From Riptortus pedestris (lineage: Eukaryota > Arthropoda > Insecta > Hemiptera > Alydidae): 64,000 bases of DNA. A program made the position numbers and the translations under genes. The stretch lies in NCBI GenBank assembly GCA_019009955.1, contig CM032228.1, positions 102,706,501-102,770,500 of the forward strand, read 5' to 3'. The notes beneath the pieces are model-generated. The model saw only the letters and a list, made by a program, of their open reading frames with translations, made no database searches and had not been told where the DNA came from. Shown piece by piece: positions 33,631-46,328 of the stretch. Position 1 is the stretch's first letter. Every line of letters starts with the position of its first letter.

Positions 33631-34885
33631 CTATATGTTTTTGTAAATGTGTTTTAGATATTTTAGTATTTGTGAAATATATTGGCTGCTGTCAGTTAAT
33701 AGTTCTGTCATATCGTAGGGTATGTGAAGGTTTTATCGTTAGATGCAGTCTGTCAGTATGTGTTTTATTCTATGGTGTTTGTAGCAGTAGGGTTATCACA
33801 CCTCATTAAGTGCCTATGTCAGGTATGTGTGGCCTGATTCTGGCTAGTACTACTTCCTCCCGTCTAGTACTCCTATGGCTCGATGGCCACTCCTTAATAG
33901 TACTTTTGATACTGCGGAGGTGGTTCTTTACTTCCATACATTCTGATTTCCATTTGTTTAGGATTCGGTGGCATATATGTCTCACTATGTCTCCGTATAA
34001 TAAGTTTGTTTGTTTGTATTGAGTTTGTTGAGTAATTAGTTTAGCCTGGTAGTCTGCTGTCGTACTAAGTCCAACGTCCTCGTGTCCTGGCAGCCAATAT
34101 AGGGTAATTGTATTTTGGTATGTTTGTTGTTTATGAATTTCTTCTGTTATGTTTAGTTCTATTGGGTGAGTGAAGTAAATGTCTCGGAGGGTTAATAATG
34201 AGCTTAGTGAATCTGAAAAAATTAGTGTGTGTTTGGGCTGTGATGATGTAGGTGTCATGTTTTTACGTGCCAACCAAATTGCGTGGAGTTCGGCTCCAAG
34301 TATGCAATAGTGGGATGGCAACTTTTCTGAAAAAAACTTCTCTTTCTGTGACTGCTGGAGATGAGACTTTGTCATCGCTTTTGGGTCCGTCAGTATACCA
34401 AACAGAATGGAAGTTTTTCTTTGCTATAAATAGTTTGAAGTGATTTTTGAAGATTAGTGTAGATGATGTGACTGATTTTTTAAACTTGGTTGACGATAGG
34501 TCTACAACGTACTTGAGGTACGTACAAGGCAATGAGGTGTTTTAGGTATCCTTATAGGGAATATATTCTCGCTTTGGGTACCCAATAGACCTTCACCTTC
34601 ATTATATCTGATAGCGAAAGGACGGATATGTGAGGGTTTGTTTTCATATAGTCCAATGAATGGATTTTGCAAAATTCCATCCTTGCAGTATCCCTCAGGG
34701 AACGCTTGGATTCTGTTATAGTATTTTGCCATTAATAACAGTCTTCTGCTTTCTAATGCTGGTTCCCCAGCTTCAACAAGAATACTTTCAATAGGGTTGG
34801 ACCTGAAGGCGCCTATTGCTAATCGAATACCTGTATTTTGAATTGTGTTGAGTATTTTGAGTGTATTGGGCTTGACAGACGAGTA
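33631..34885 (-). pseudogene. Non-LTR retrotransposon (jockey/I-like), C-terminal RT and RNase H remnant
   Basis: Reading down from 34885: GAFRSNPIESILVEAGEPAL is the post-catalytic RT block common to jockey-type LINEs. RNase H follows with WYTDGPK (34407-34387), ILGAELHAIWLA (near 34310), FSDSLSS (near 34220) and YWLPGHEDVG (near 34100), supplying the expected D, E, D and the PGH motif. Then EEVVLARIR and, after a frame change near 33830, a C-x-C and H-x4-C tail (YCYKHHRIKHILTDC) and a TAG at 33631. At least two frameshifts (about 34330-34360 and about 33830) and further stops break the frame. It is 5'-truncated at about 34885, so most of RT and the endonuclease are missing. Confidence 0.9.
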
Positions 34886-34899
34886 TCAATTTGATTCAG

Positions 34900-35480
34900 G
34901 TCGACATTTTAATGTGATAGTTACTAAATAGACATTTAAATGTTTTATGTAAAACTATAATACAAGATCATGAATGGCCAAAATCGAACCAGAATGAGTG
35001 GAGGTTTAGAGATGGAGGAAAATGAAAATCGAAATATATTTTTTATTTTGAGTCTGATCGGAAAATGTTGCATTGTATATTGTCAAAATTATACTAATCT
35101 ATCATTTCTGTTCTATGCACTCTAATTAGAAAATTAACTTATTATTCGTATTTTTAATTTTTTTTTATATCCGCCGCTCCTACAAGTTATATAAGAAATA
35201 AGTCAGTACATCATGGAACGCCTTCAGAGCAAGTACGACTCATTTATTATCATATCTTTTCTACGTGATTTACAAGAATAAATGCTCTATTTGACGACTT
35301 GAATAGACATTCATGGTTCGAAAGGCCTTTATTTGATAGCTACGATTCTACTTCTAGATATGGCTTCTTATTAATGGAATAATAGGAAATAGAATGTAGT
35401 GATGATACCATCAGAGTGCTCTAGCATGTTGTAAATCTGCATAGTCTACGCAGCACCCTGTTCGACTGGCTTTTCGGTTT
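34900..35480 (-). mobile_element. Family A, decayed copy
   Basis: GGCCAAAATCGAACCAGAAT, GAGTCTGATCGGAAAATG and the far end AAATCTGCATAGTCTACGC with a CCTG-type hairpin remnant (35434-35470) follow the minus-strand order. The AT tract and 3' palindrome are missing. Confidence 0.65.
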
Positions 35481-35559
35481 CAGCCTGCGCTCCTATTCGT
35501 GAGAGTTTCAAATTGAGCAATTATGTCACAACAGCTTGCGTTCAGATTACATTTTCAGT

Positions 35560-35690
35560 CTATTAATATGACTTTTACTAAGGAGAATTAGAGAGTAGAA
35601 TATGTGATAACGTCATCTATTTGTTCCAGTCAGGGGAAATCTGCTTAGCTTAATAGGAGACTACATAAAGCGGTTATGAAATGAAGTAAA
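35560..35690 (-). mobile_element. Family A, 5'-end fragment
   Basis: GGGGAAATCTGCTTAGCTTA near 35634, preceded by the GAGTAGAATATGTGATAACG variant also found near 35395, indicates a second minus-strand 5' end just beyond the previous copy. Confidence 0.5.
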
Positions 35691-35694
35691 TGAG

Positions 35695-38600
35695 TATGCA
35701 AAAGATATGCCTCTTGTTTCCTCCGCAGTAGTAGTTTTTTTATTACATTCTCTTAGGCAATATTATTTCTAATGAGCTTGCACCTAGAGAGGATGTTCGA
35801 CCGACTTCCAACAAGACAGTTGCTTCCAAGAACGCCTTTAATGAATATGAGCAGTTAAGAGCTATTTGAATCATGTCAGAGATCATAATCTGAGAATGTT
35901 TTACATGATCTAGATAATTCATAACAACGCCCAACCACTGAGCTGTTGTTGAAGCCGCCTTGAGGTGCTGACTAGATCTGATTTCCCTTCAAGATATCAA
36001 CACCTTTCATGCTTACCAAGGAACGCTCTCCTATCAGATTTTCCAATTATCTATTTAAAGCCTTAGGAAGGTAACTAGGCTAGGTAGAAGCTCTATCTAT
36101 TATATATATATATATGGACCCTTACACTGATGAAGGGAGAATCCATAGAATTATAATTTCCTATTATTGTAAACGATTTTCAGAGCTGAGGTTTTCATTG
36201 AGATTGAAGGTTAGACAAGTGAACGCTGTAGGTGACAGCCCAATTTAATTGAATCCCACGCCCTGTCAAACTAATCCAATTTGATCTTAGATCACTGAAT
36301 CATTTGTTTCCAAAGTATCAAGACAAATGGTTCAGTACAAATTACAGCCAAGACTTCTTCCAATTATATGTATTGTTAGAAGATTTTAGAAGCAAAAGAG
36401 GATGTACATAAGAGGTAATTTAACATAAGTTCCTTCAAGTGTCCATGAATCCCATCTAACAGAAAGAAAATCTGCAACGTAACTCATTCTTTCGTAAGAA
36501 AATCAGTCGTTTTTTAAGATTTACGAATCAAAGCCAGAGGTCAAACATTATAGTTACTAGATCACGTTTTTATATAAAGAAAAGTTTTAATTAGCCATCG
36601 AATTTATTTTTGGTAATAAATAAGAGCTAAGCAGAGTGAAAGTTATAAAGCAACTGAAGAAGATGGAAGATGTATGGTATTGAAGGGTTGTTATATATTA
36701 ATATAAGAAGTATTAAAGAATGTAGAATTCTTTGCACAATGAAATAGTGATATTTTTGTAGAAAACCAGAACAAGTTTGTCTGAAAAGAACTTGAGTGAA
36801 AAACTGAAGAAAACTATTAATAAATTTATTCATTCAGAACTGCCCAACTCCATAGTAACATGGATGATAATTCTTCATGGCCTCACTCCTGTGGTATGTC
36901 TATAAAAAAGCAAAGCAAAACAAAACTGAAACGGAAAATAATATTATAGAATAGGTGAACTTTCTAAAACCTCAAAATAAGGTAAAAAATACACGTTTAG
37001 ATATTGGTGGATTGGATGTTGTTCAAGTAAACAGAAAAAATATTGTGAATTCAATGAAATAATTCCATCATACATATTAAAGTACACGTCATAGAAAATG
37101 ATAAATTGGAAAGAATGAAACGATTTTGAAAGAAAATAAATCATCAAAATAGTTGGAAAGGGGTAGACTGAAAAGAGACGCAGTCACATGCCCTAGTTTT
37201 GAATGAAATAGAACCTAGCATTCATTAAGCAGAGGAATTATTCCATCATAAGTATTATGGAATAAAAGATCTGTACAGATTATAGGCTATAAGTGTTGCT
37301 TGCTTAAATGTAATAAATTTGAAAAAATGGGCTAAGTAAAATATATTTATTGGGTTGGTATATAGAACCCCGAGAAGTGAAAATATGTACATTCATAATA
37401 ATTGATGCTGGAACGAAAGGATTGTTAAAGCTCCAACTGGATTGAGGAGTTGTGTTTAAGTATAAATCGAGTCACCAAATGCGCAACGGGTGTTCTTCCA
37501 TTTGCATGTATTTCTGGGCTATATGCATTGCAATTTTACTCGATGCATTGAATTAATAATTGTGGTTCTAAAGAACATTAAGAGCTATAATAATTTGCTG
37601 GGCAGTTACCAAATAACAATGAATGGACTTTATATAAATAGATGACATTTATATAAAATCCATAACTTCAAAACCGGTAACCTCTCTTCCTCTGAGCCAG
37701 TAATATAACCATTAAATAATTTGCTTACTTAGGATTACATAACAGATTAATTATGAAGTGTTCGATAGTGTTTGGAATATTGAAACTAATAACTAAATAT
37801 AACTGACATTTTGCACGGCCACTAGATTGTATTCCACTCAGCCTGACACCCACCCACCTTCAATGCTGAATAACATTTATACAATAATAATATTACTGCT
37901 GGATTGATATAAATATTAGTTACTAATATTGTTTGTGATTTCATCAGAGCAATTGTTTTGTAAAAATAAAAATGGAAAGATAAATTGACTCAATATTTTA
38001 TCAGCCAGAAATATGCTATGTACATGATGACTCTAATAATTGAATTTAAAGAAGTAATATTGGTTGGTGGCTGATAGCAATCTTGCCCGAGGCTGTGTAA
38101 CATATATTATATCAGGGGTGGCAATTGAAATGGACTGATTGAAAAACCGGATTATACCTACCTAGTTGTTATTTGACTCTTCAAGGCATGCTTTTACTCT
38201 ACAAGTGTGAATAATTGTTTTGTTATCACCGTTTTGATCAGATATTCAAACGTCACACATGATTGTATCAGTATACTTTATAGCCACAGAATTATTTGCC
38301 AGCCGGAACCTATTATTATGTATCCAAAATTATAGTTCGCAGTAAAAAATGAATAATAATGTTTAGAGCCCAATTAATATTATTATGTCATTAAATGTTC
38401 GTAGTCCTAAAATATTATAAGTATAGCGTTTGAATATATTTCCTGCATTGAAACAACCCGAAAGGAAAATTATAAAAAATAAGTTATCCTTGGATATGAA
38501 GACTTGAATCCTTGAAACGATTTCCAGCAGTCGGATTTAGGGCCTAGCTAAAGGCGTTGAGGCGCGCGGATTCATTGTCTTGGTTTAGTAACAGGTTATG

Positions 38601-39700
38601 GTTTTTATAAGACCCGTTTTGATCAACCACAGTAACAGAAAGTGATCATTAAGTAACTTTAAAAATTAATTTCGTACTTACGAACAGTGTACGTAGAACT
38701 GCTTGCATTTGTATTTTCACTTCGAATTTACCCCCCCCCCACCTCCCACCAGGTTGAAAATTTGGATTCTCATATTGCTCATGTTGTACCACGGATAATT
38801 AACTCACAAATGTAAAAATTCAAAGAAATCCACCTAGCCGTTTTGTGCTTGAGTAACAAATGAGTGAATAGTCAAACAGACAGACAGGATTTTCAATTCT
38901 GATGCCATTGTTCTTAGAATGGTTTGAAACGTGGAAAAAACTTGATCACCGACGAATTTAAATAGAAATTAGACAAGTCTAAGAGTTTCATGTATACAGA
39001 TAAAGAAGAAAAGATTAATTTAACTTCGAATTTTTCATCTTTACATTGTTTATCTGAACATGAAATATATGTATGAAATAGCATAGTTTTATTTTGTGTA
39101 AACATTGAAGCCTGAGATCTCGGGTGAGATAACATACCTGTACACATAGGCAATGTGAAATTATTGCATTGGTTTCCACGCCTACGAGTCGCTGCGAAAT
39201 AAATTCAACCCGCATCTTGTTAATAGTTTTTTATGTTACAATATTATAAAACATTCTTATATCATGTACACTACAATTTACTGCCTTTAAAACCATGGGC
39301 GTATAAAACGACCCAACTGAACGACCTCTTCAATAATTATATTGTCACCAACTATATGTATAGAATTTTAATAGGAAACGCGTTCCCCATTATATATACT
39401 TTATTTTATATTCACTCGCAGAATGCTCACTGACCCATGTCATGAGATTTGGACGTAAAGATACTTTACTTTGGGTGCATACAATGTTATGCATGGTTCA
39501 CAAGGAAAGTTAGTGCCCGGACCATAGTTTATTGACTTATATTGATTAATGGTATATTTAAATCTACGCATTGCAAACAGTTCGTTTACGGAATATATTT
39601 TGAAAGAGTTAAACTCTAGTCCTAAGCTTAATAATATATACTTTAAATCTAAAGTTATTGGTATTTGTGGGGGAAAAAAAACTCTGAGTGCCCTTGCTTT
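35695..39700. other. Non-coding stretch, no recognised feature
   Basis: About 4 kb of AT-rich sequence with a short AT run near 36101-36115 and a C-run near 38729-38740. Open frames up to 79 codons (for example 38914-39153) show no motif. Confidence 0.55.
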
Positions 39701-40099
39701 AAAAAAATAAACATCTCAGATGTGGACGTTAAAACGACAGCTGTTCTACTTTTTACTAAGCCCTTACATTTTTTTGTATTTTTATCCCCACCCCTCTTTA
39801 TCCTATTTTTTTCACCCCTGAGAAGAGTTTAGCACAGAAGGCTTTATAACGAAACTTATTAAAAACAAAATACAGAAAAAATATTAAATCCAGTTTTCGT
39901 ATTAAAAAGTTAAGTACCATGTGGTCTAGCAAGGACCCAAAACCAAGTTTTTTAAGAAATAAATAAATTATTAATGGTTTATCTAGTAGAGTCTATAAAA
40001 ACTGTTAATACGATCTGATACAAAACCGTTTCAAAGGAAAAGTCACAAAGTAACAATTTGATTGGTCAAGTTTTACATAAAGTTTTCGTGATAATTCCG

Positions 40100-40143
40100 A
40101 GAGCTGGGGTCCTCGGAGGACCCCATGGTCCTGGGAGGGTTAA
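40100..40143 (+). repeat. Palindrome and TGGGAGGG-TTAA end, possible piggyBac-like right terminus
   Basis: GGGGTCCTCGGAGGACCCC (40106-40124) is a perfect 9-bp stem around one base, closely followed by TGGGAGGGTTAA. A second TGGGAGGGTTAA ends at 40369. CCC...TTAA ends are typical of piggyBac-like elements, but I find no matching left end nearby. Confidence 0.35.
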
Positions 40144-40294
40144 TCAAGAAATTGTTTACAATCAATAAATTCTTTTAATAAATAAATTTCATACAATCAA
40201 TAAAATTGTAATAGGTATGTATTAATTGTAGTCATTTTTCATATTCCTAACTAATAAATCCAAATAAAGTATGTTTTTATATGAAAAACATCGT

Positions 40295-40369
40295 AAAAAA
40301 GAGTGGAGTCCCCCAAGGACCCCCGTGGTAGTCTGTGATTGTCCGGACCCGTGGTATTGGGAGGGTTAA
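40295..40369 (+). repeat. Second TGGGAGGG-TTAA terminus-like sequence
   Basis: AGTCCCCCAAGGACCCCCGT, then GTCCGGACCC, ending ATTGGGAGGGTTAA. Same orientation as the copy ending at 40143, about 226 bp away. Confidence 0.35.
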
Positions 40370-40379
40370 ACAACTGTCA

Positions 40380-41830
40380 AACTGCCGACACTAAGGTATT
40401 CATAATGTTAATACTTTTTGCATCTAATTAGCATCCTGTACGACTTCTGAAAACATTCTTGATGACAAGTGCATCTTTGACTTAGTAAGATTTATTATGT
40501 CATTTTTTTTCTATAGCCAAAGAAAAAAAAAATGTTAAGTCGCTTTACAGCTAAAACAATTCAAGTCATAGTTGAGCAGCGATTAACATAAAAGTTCATC
40601 CTCCTCCTGTTAGCTATGTAAGCAGGTTTTCTATTTTTATTTGTTGCAATGTCCGAAGAAGGGCTTATTTAAAACTTAAAGAAATTTCTTGGATTCAATA
40701 AATTTAAGTTTATTTAGGGGACTATATGACGATCTGCTCTGTTTTGATGTAATGGTTACAGCATTTAAGAAAAAACATATTAAAAAAAAAACCCATTGAA
40801 TGACAGCCAAAAAAAAGGAAAGAAATATGATAACGAAACTTGTTGAGCTTAGCAATAGAATATGCAGAATATTTATATATATGTACATACAATTTACAGT
40901 AACTTAACAGTAAACAGGAAACAGTAATTTTAAGAGCAATGTAATAATAAATAACGTAAAGGCAGCAATAACTTTTAAAAGGCTACTATTTACTTTTAAT
41001 GCTATAAAGTGAACTGCTGGGACATTTAATCCCATTAACTGTAGTATTGAAATATCTTTAATGCGTTACTTATACTTAAAATTAAGCTATGAGATTAGTG
41101 AAGGCCTTAAGGGGAAAGCCGAGGTCCGCATTGTATTTTTTGTAAGAGGTATATGGATAACCATTCAAGAGTAGCTTCTCTTCATGTTCCGTCTTATTTT
41201 ATTTGGATATTCAAATAATGGTCTTTTCATAAGCTAATTTCTGGCTCTTGTGGTCTTGCATTAACATCAACCCCTTGGTAACATTCCTTTGAGGGCATTG
41301 TTTACATTTTGGCTACCGCATTCAGAGTCCCTTACTGAGTAGCCGATAGCTTCCAACTCTCTCACGATCCTCGTAGAATCGTGAATAGCTGATAATTAGC
41401 TTTTTGTGCCTTTACTAAAAAGGCACTATTGAACTTACTAGCTTAATGATTGGTTCCTAAGGAAATAAAAATGGGGAAGGTATTAGTCTTAGTTGGCTGT
41501 TCATTAATAAACACTCTGGAATGAGTGATATGAGACTCAATATTTGATAGTGATTACCTACAGGTCAGTGAGGAACTAGTTAGGATAACATATAGTAGAC
41601 CTTGAATGTGAACACTTGTGCATTGGAAGAGAAGAATACTAGATACAGACCGATCAAAAAAAAAGTATTTCTAGAGTGTTTTCAAAAGTTCCTGCTTCAA
41701 ATTAATAGCTGTAAACAAAACAAACAACAAAAATGTTGCTTGGGTATTATCAGGTCAGACGTTCCTTGTACAGCTCTATAGTTAGAAATATCAGCTGATA
41801 GAGAGGTTTTGAAGAATAGTTATTTATTAT
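40380..41830. other. Non-coding stretch, no recognised feature
   Basis: AT-rich; a hydrophobic 70-codon minus frame at 40676-40888 is likely compositional. Confidence 0.55.
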
Positions 41831-41834
41831 AAAA

Positions 41835-41936
41835 GTGACGAAAGTAGATCATTTTACAACTCGAGTGAAACATTTACCCACACGAGCGAAGCGAGTGTGG
41901 TAATTTCACGAGAGTTGTAAATTCTACTTTCGTCAC
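41835..41936. repeat. Foldback: 102-bp imperfect palindrome
   Basis: The left arm starts GTGACGAAAGTAGATC and the right arm ends CTACTTTCGTCAC; the inner arms pair CACACGAGC with GCGAGTGTGG around GAAGC. The whole stretch can fold into one long hairpin with few mismatches. It resembles the centre or end of a foldback or MITE-type element; no flanking duplication was identified. Confidence 0.8.
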
Positions 41937-41949
41937 GAGTGTAATATTA

Positions 41950-42414
41950 ATTTTTTCTGTAATCGTGTAATACATGATCAGATCTAACCAGAATATGAAC
42001 AAAATTAGGATGTTGTGAAGATTATGGTATGTTGTTGGTAGGTTATAAGCATGGTTGTGAAAGGTTATAAGCATAGTTATAAAACAACTAGTGATGATTG
42101 TGAAGTAGTGCAGTTATAAACAAGTGCAGGTTATAAACAAGGAAGGTAATTATTATTATATTTAAATTTTAAAATATATTGATTATTTCCACCAATAATT
42201 CATTCACATTTCAATTTATTTTGTTAAAATAAATTCTTACAATATTAAGAAACATTTAAAAGCATTTAATTTCCAACTTCAAATTATTTTTTAATTTATA
42301 CTTATTACTAATTAAGAAGGCAATTCACTTTCTTCACTCTATTGCAAAATGTTTCACTTTCTTCACTCATTTCAGTTTAGTAATGTTACCATTATTCAAC
42401 GATTACAGAAAAAA
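41950..42414. repeat. Possible MITE bounded by a ~20-bp inverted repeat
   Basis: TTTTTTCTGTAATCGTGTAA near 41952 is inverted at 42393-42413 (AACGATTACAGAAAAAAA). Between them are GTTATAAGCA repeats and, near 42325-42365, TTCACTTTCTTCACTC twice. It may form one composite element with the adjacent foldback. Confidence 0.45.
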
Positions 42415-42659
42415 AAGATTTTTTTTGTTGAATGAGTGGCCTTGGTGTAAATAATTGAAAATAGGTCTTTGCTGACCTTCAGTGGATACTAGTTGAGGAA
42501 TTAGGTTTGTAAGCTTTAAACGTCCAGTAATGAAGAAATAAAATTTGAAAAAGGCCGGCACAAATCGCCTGGAATATTGAAAACCAGAAGTACTAATAAT
42601 TCGCTTAATATTTAAGCTCCAAAGATACATAGAACAACAATTAGATAGACCAGCAGTAA

Positions 42660-42850
42660 TTTAACAAGAATAGTTATAAAAAGTTTTAAGATAATACCCA
42701 TAATAATAGAGATATATTGAAATTCTCCCCCTCCCTAACCTCCACACCCGTACCTAGTCCAATTTCTGCAATTAACAAATATGAACATTAGAGTTGAATT
42801 AAATGGTTAAATATTGAATACGCTAGACCGGTAAATCTTAATTGATGACG
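42660..42850 (+). mobile_element. Family A core fragment, decayed
   Basis: ACCCATAATAATAGAGATAT, the C-rich segment and AAATGGTTAAATATTGAATA follow family A order without ends. Confidence 0.5.
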
Positions 42851-43021
42851 TCATCTCTCTACGTATTTACATGTACCTCAGGCAGTAAAAGTACCTCGTT
42901 GGGTTAGTTGTAATACACGTATTTTAGGGGTGAAAATGTAACGAACAAACTAACACCAAAGCCAATAGTTGTTGAAATCAGCAAGTCCATTTGAAACGAC
43001 AGAGTAACGTGAAATTTCAAG

Positions 43022-43474
43022 AAAAAAAGTCCGTCACGCAGGGGCTGAGTAAACTAAGCAGATTTCCCACGTGAAGTTATACAATAGAGAAATCTCCATA
43101 CGAGAGCCGAACAGTTACAGCAATAGTTACGGCAAAGGGCCGAAATAGCTTTTGGCGGGAAACAGTCGTCCGTTATCGTCCCAAATTTAATAAAAATGCA
43201 AATATCTCGGTTAATATTCAAGATAGAGAATAAATGTATAGAACAATATTTATAGTAAATTCTATTTATAATAAGATTGGATCTATACAATTTTTTGATC
43301 CGACGTATGGTAACGGAGATATTTCGAATTTTCGAAAATCCCCCTCTAAACCCCCCTCCCACTGGTCCGATTTCAGCCATTAACGAACTTGATCTGTCTT
43401 ATTGCATAAAACGTTTAAATATCGAGTTTGGTAACGATCAAACAAAAATTGCGACCGCTAGAGCGTTGAGACAA

Positions 43475-43548
<74 letters not shown>

Positions 43549-43672
43549 GAACGGACCTCATTTTCGTCATCTCCTGGGTAGGATCGATGGACATTTGAAG
43601 AAAATTTTCGAAAATCGCGTCATGAGTACGACCTCAATAGCTGATTTCCCTTGAGGGAAATCTGCTAAAACA
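43022..43672 (+). mobile_element. Family A element, short form, near-complete
   Basis: 651 bp: AAAAAAGTCCGTCACGCAGG start with the hairpin (one mismatch), AAGCAGATTTCCC, the short-form insert with GCCGAACAGTTACAGCAA, the full core, GCTAGAGCG, (AT)n at 43477-43542, TTTTGAACGGACC, and TTTCCCTTGAGGGAAATCTG then CTAAAA. With 8697-9326 it defines the short form. Confidence 0.88.
43477..43542. repeat. (AT)n microsatellite internal to family A
   Basis: About 32 AT units with one TTAT interruption near 43499, at the fixed family A position. Confidence 0.95.
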
Positions 43673-43679
43673 CAACTAC

Positions 43680-45390
43680 TATACGTAAATATCAATATAT
43701 AATTAAAAAATAATAAAGATGTGATCTATGTACTGACTATGTAATGAATAAATGTAGACTATGCAATTACTGCCCACTACTCTACAAATTTACTTCTTAT
43801 TATCTTTCTTTCTGTCCTAGTAAAATGAATCAAGAAGTCAATCATTCCTAAGTATTGGCTATTTTTAAGTGATTTTCCAGAGCAATGATGAATGTGTGGA
43901 TGGTCATTAACAATTCGTTTGCTCCTTAACAAGCTTGTATAAATATAGAATATCAGGCTAAATATTGTGCTATTGATGTAAAAATTAAATTAAATTTTTC
44001 ATTAAACAAGTTTATATTTTGGATTCGTACTTACTGGAGGATATGTTGCCATATTTAAATCTGTGACTGCAAAGTACTGATATTTTACTAAATTCCGTTC
44101 TCCGCTGCAACCAGTAACGGTTTCTTATAATCTTAGTGATAAAGAAGTAACGAAAATCTATATTTAATTGATTAAAATAACAGGTCTCAAATAACTATAA
44201 AAGTTCAGAAAAAATAATAAATAACTTTGCTATAAATTATGAATATCTGTTTAACTATACATAAAATTACCTTACATGGATAAGAGATAAAAATAAATCC
44301 ATATGAAAATCGTGGAAATCACCAGTTTAAACAAAAGTCTAACAACTTTGACTGCTGGACTAAGGAAAAGTTCTTTCTTCTCATTTATCACAGACCATTC
44401 CCCGAAAGGTAAAACCTCGCTCATTAGGCGGCTCACAAAACACAAATATTTCTAACCGGTTGAATCACACTAAATGAAAGTGAGAAATTCTCTCCTATAC
44501 AAAAGGACTTGAAATAAAGACTCCGCTATTTCGAAGTTAGTCAGTTTTCACTAATCGCCTGGTTCGAATAAAGTAAAGTTTCTGTTGTATAAACGTGAAT
44601 TTTTCGATTAAATGCATGAGAATTTCAAAGCTTTATTGTTTTAAAGACAGTTTTATGAGGACCCGATTTTTATGTACAAGAAGAGTATATAAAGTGATAT
44701 TAATTCATTTAATTCTTATGAAATAAATATTTTTAAATGATGACGTATGATAGGCTGCAATAGGTGAGACGTACTGTGGTGACTGTGGCTATTTTTACAA
44801 AAATATGTGGGAACTATAAAACATTCTGTTTTTTTAAAGGGATTTTACAAACTTCTAATGAAAATGGGTTCCTTTCATTTTATAATGAATAAATAGTGGC
44901 TATGTAAGAAAGTAAGCAGTGGAAAAAGTAAAGATTAGACTTGATGTAGGAGTATATTGACAGGCGGGAGAGAATGAAGTTTAAATTCGGGGTTATTCTT
45001 CGAAAGAATAAATCAAGAATGTGAAATGATATTACATTAGAAAACTCGAATGGTAAAGACCATTGTCTGAGAAAGGCGGTGTTTATCTCAAACTCTAGCG
45101 TTTAGAATAACAGAGCAGGAGGTGTATCAGGTGTTGTGGTTTTCCGATGGTGGACAATTTGCAAACAGAGTAGGGAGAAACTATTAATGTCTCCGATTTT
45201 CTAGAAAGAAAGGCGTGTAATAAACGACCTTTCTGTTGAGCTCTTCATCTACAAATTGTATTTTAAAACCCTTCCTACGACTATCGGCAAGGGCCTGTTA
45301 ATAAGTAGCCCAACAGGAGAAGAATATCAATGTGGAAATCACCTTGAGTAACAGATCAAATATTCTTGTCTCTGCTAGACAATACCAGCG
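43680..45390. other. Non-coding stretch, no recognised feature
   Basis: AT-rich with no motif recognised. Confidence 0.55.
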
Positions 45391-45395
45391 AGGAT

Positions 45396-46010
45396 AATAA
45401 AATATCCGTCACGCAGGGGCTGCGTAAACTAAGCAGATTTCCCACGTGAAGTTTTACAATAGAGAAATTTCACGTGAGCCGAACAGTTACGGAAACGGCC
45501 GAACTAGCTCTTGCCAGAAACTCACGACTAGAACCAGAAAGTTAGCCGATCTCATCTCGTCAGTTATGTGCACACACTTCATAAAAATGCAAATGTTTCG
45601 GTTAATATTCAAGATAAAGAATACATGTATATAACAATATTTATAGTAAATTTAATTTGCAATAAGATTGGTTCTATACAATTTTTCGATCCGACGTATA
45701 GTACCGGAGATATTTCAAATATTCGAAAATCCCCCTCTAACCCCCCCCCCCTCTACTGGTCCTTTTTCAGCCATTAACGAACTTGGTCTTTATTTTTACA
45801 TAAAACGTTTAAATATCGAGTTTGGCAACGATCAAGCAAAATTTGCGACCGCTAGAGCGTTAACAGATAAATATACATACGTGTATATAATTTTGAAAGG
45901 TCCTCAATTTCGTCATCTCCTGGGTAGGATCGATGTACATTTGAAAAACTTTTTTGAAAATCGCGTCATGAGTACGGCCTCAATAGCTGATTTCTGATGA
46001 AATATGTTAA
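45396..46010 (+). mobile_element. Family A element, short form
   Basis: ATCCGTCACGCAGGGGCTGC start with a perfect CGCAG-CTGCG stem, the core, and the 3' part to AATAGCTGATTTCTGATGAA; the terminal palindrome has decayed. The AT tract is only a short ATACATACGTGTATAT, so this copy never expanded it or lost it. Confidence 0.85.
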
Positions 46011-46328
46011 AAGTTTACTCTTAAGTGATAATCCATACAGTCCGGAGTGTTAATGGTATAAAGTCTCTTTTATATATTTTTTATAAATTTTGTGTTTGTA
46101 TTTAAAGTTTTCAATGACGGATTATTTTGTATTTGTCAACATGAAAAGCCGGTAGGTAGGATGGAGAGGAGAGCACTTCTGACCCCAGTTAATCAAGGGA
46201 GAGTACGGCCAGCCCTAAAGGAGGTACTCCTTTCAGTGTCTTTCCTTATGGAGGCCTCGGGGCTCGACCCCTACCTCACGTCGCTCCCATTTAAGACTTA
46301 TTTCAGGGCTTTAAAGGGGTAGGACTAC

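Noticed and set aside
36110..36150. Hammerhead ribozyme core suggested by CTGATGA at 36129
   Set aside because: No stem II followed by GAAA and no pairing helices could be drawn around it; the similar string at 14165 also fails.
46092..46322. 76-codon plus-strand frame before the U6 fragment
   Set aside because: GC-rich but without motif; better treated as part of an unidentified repeat segment.
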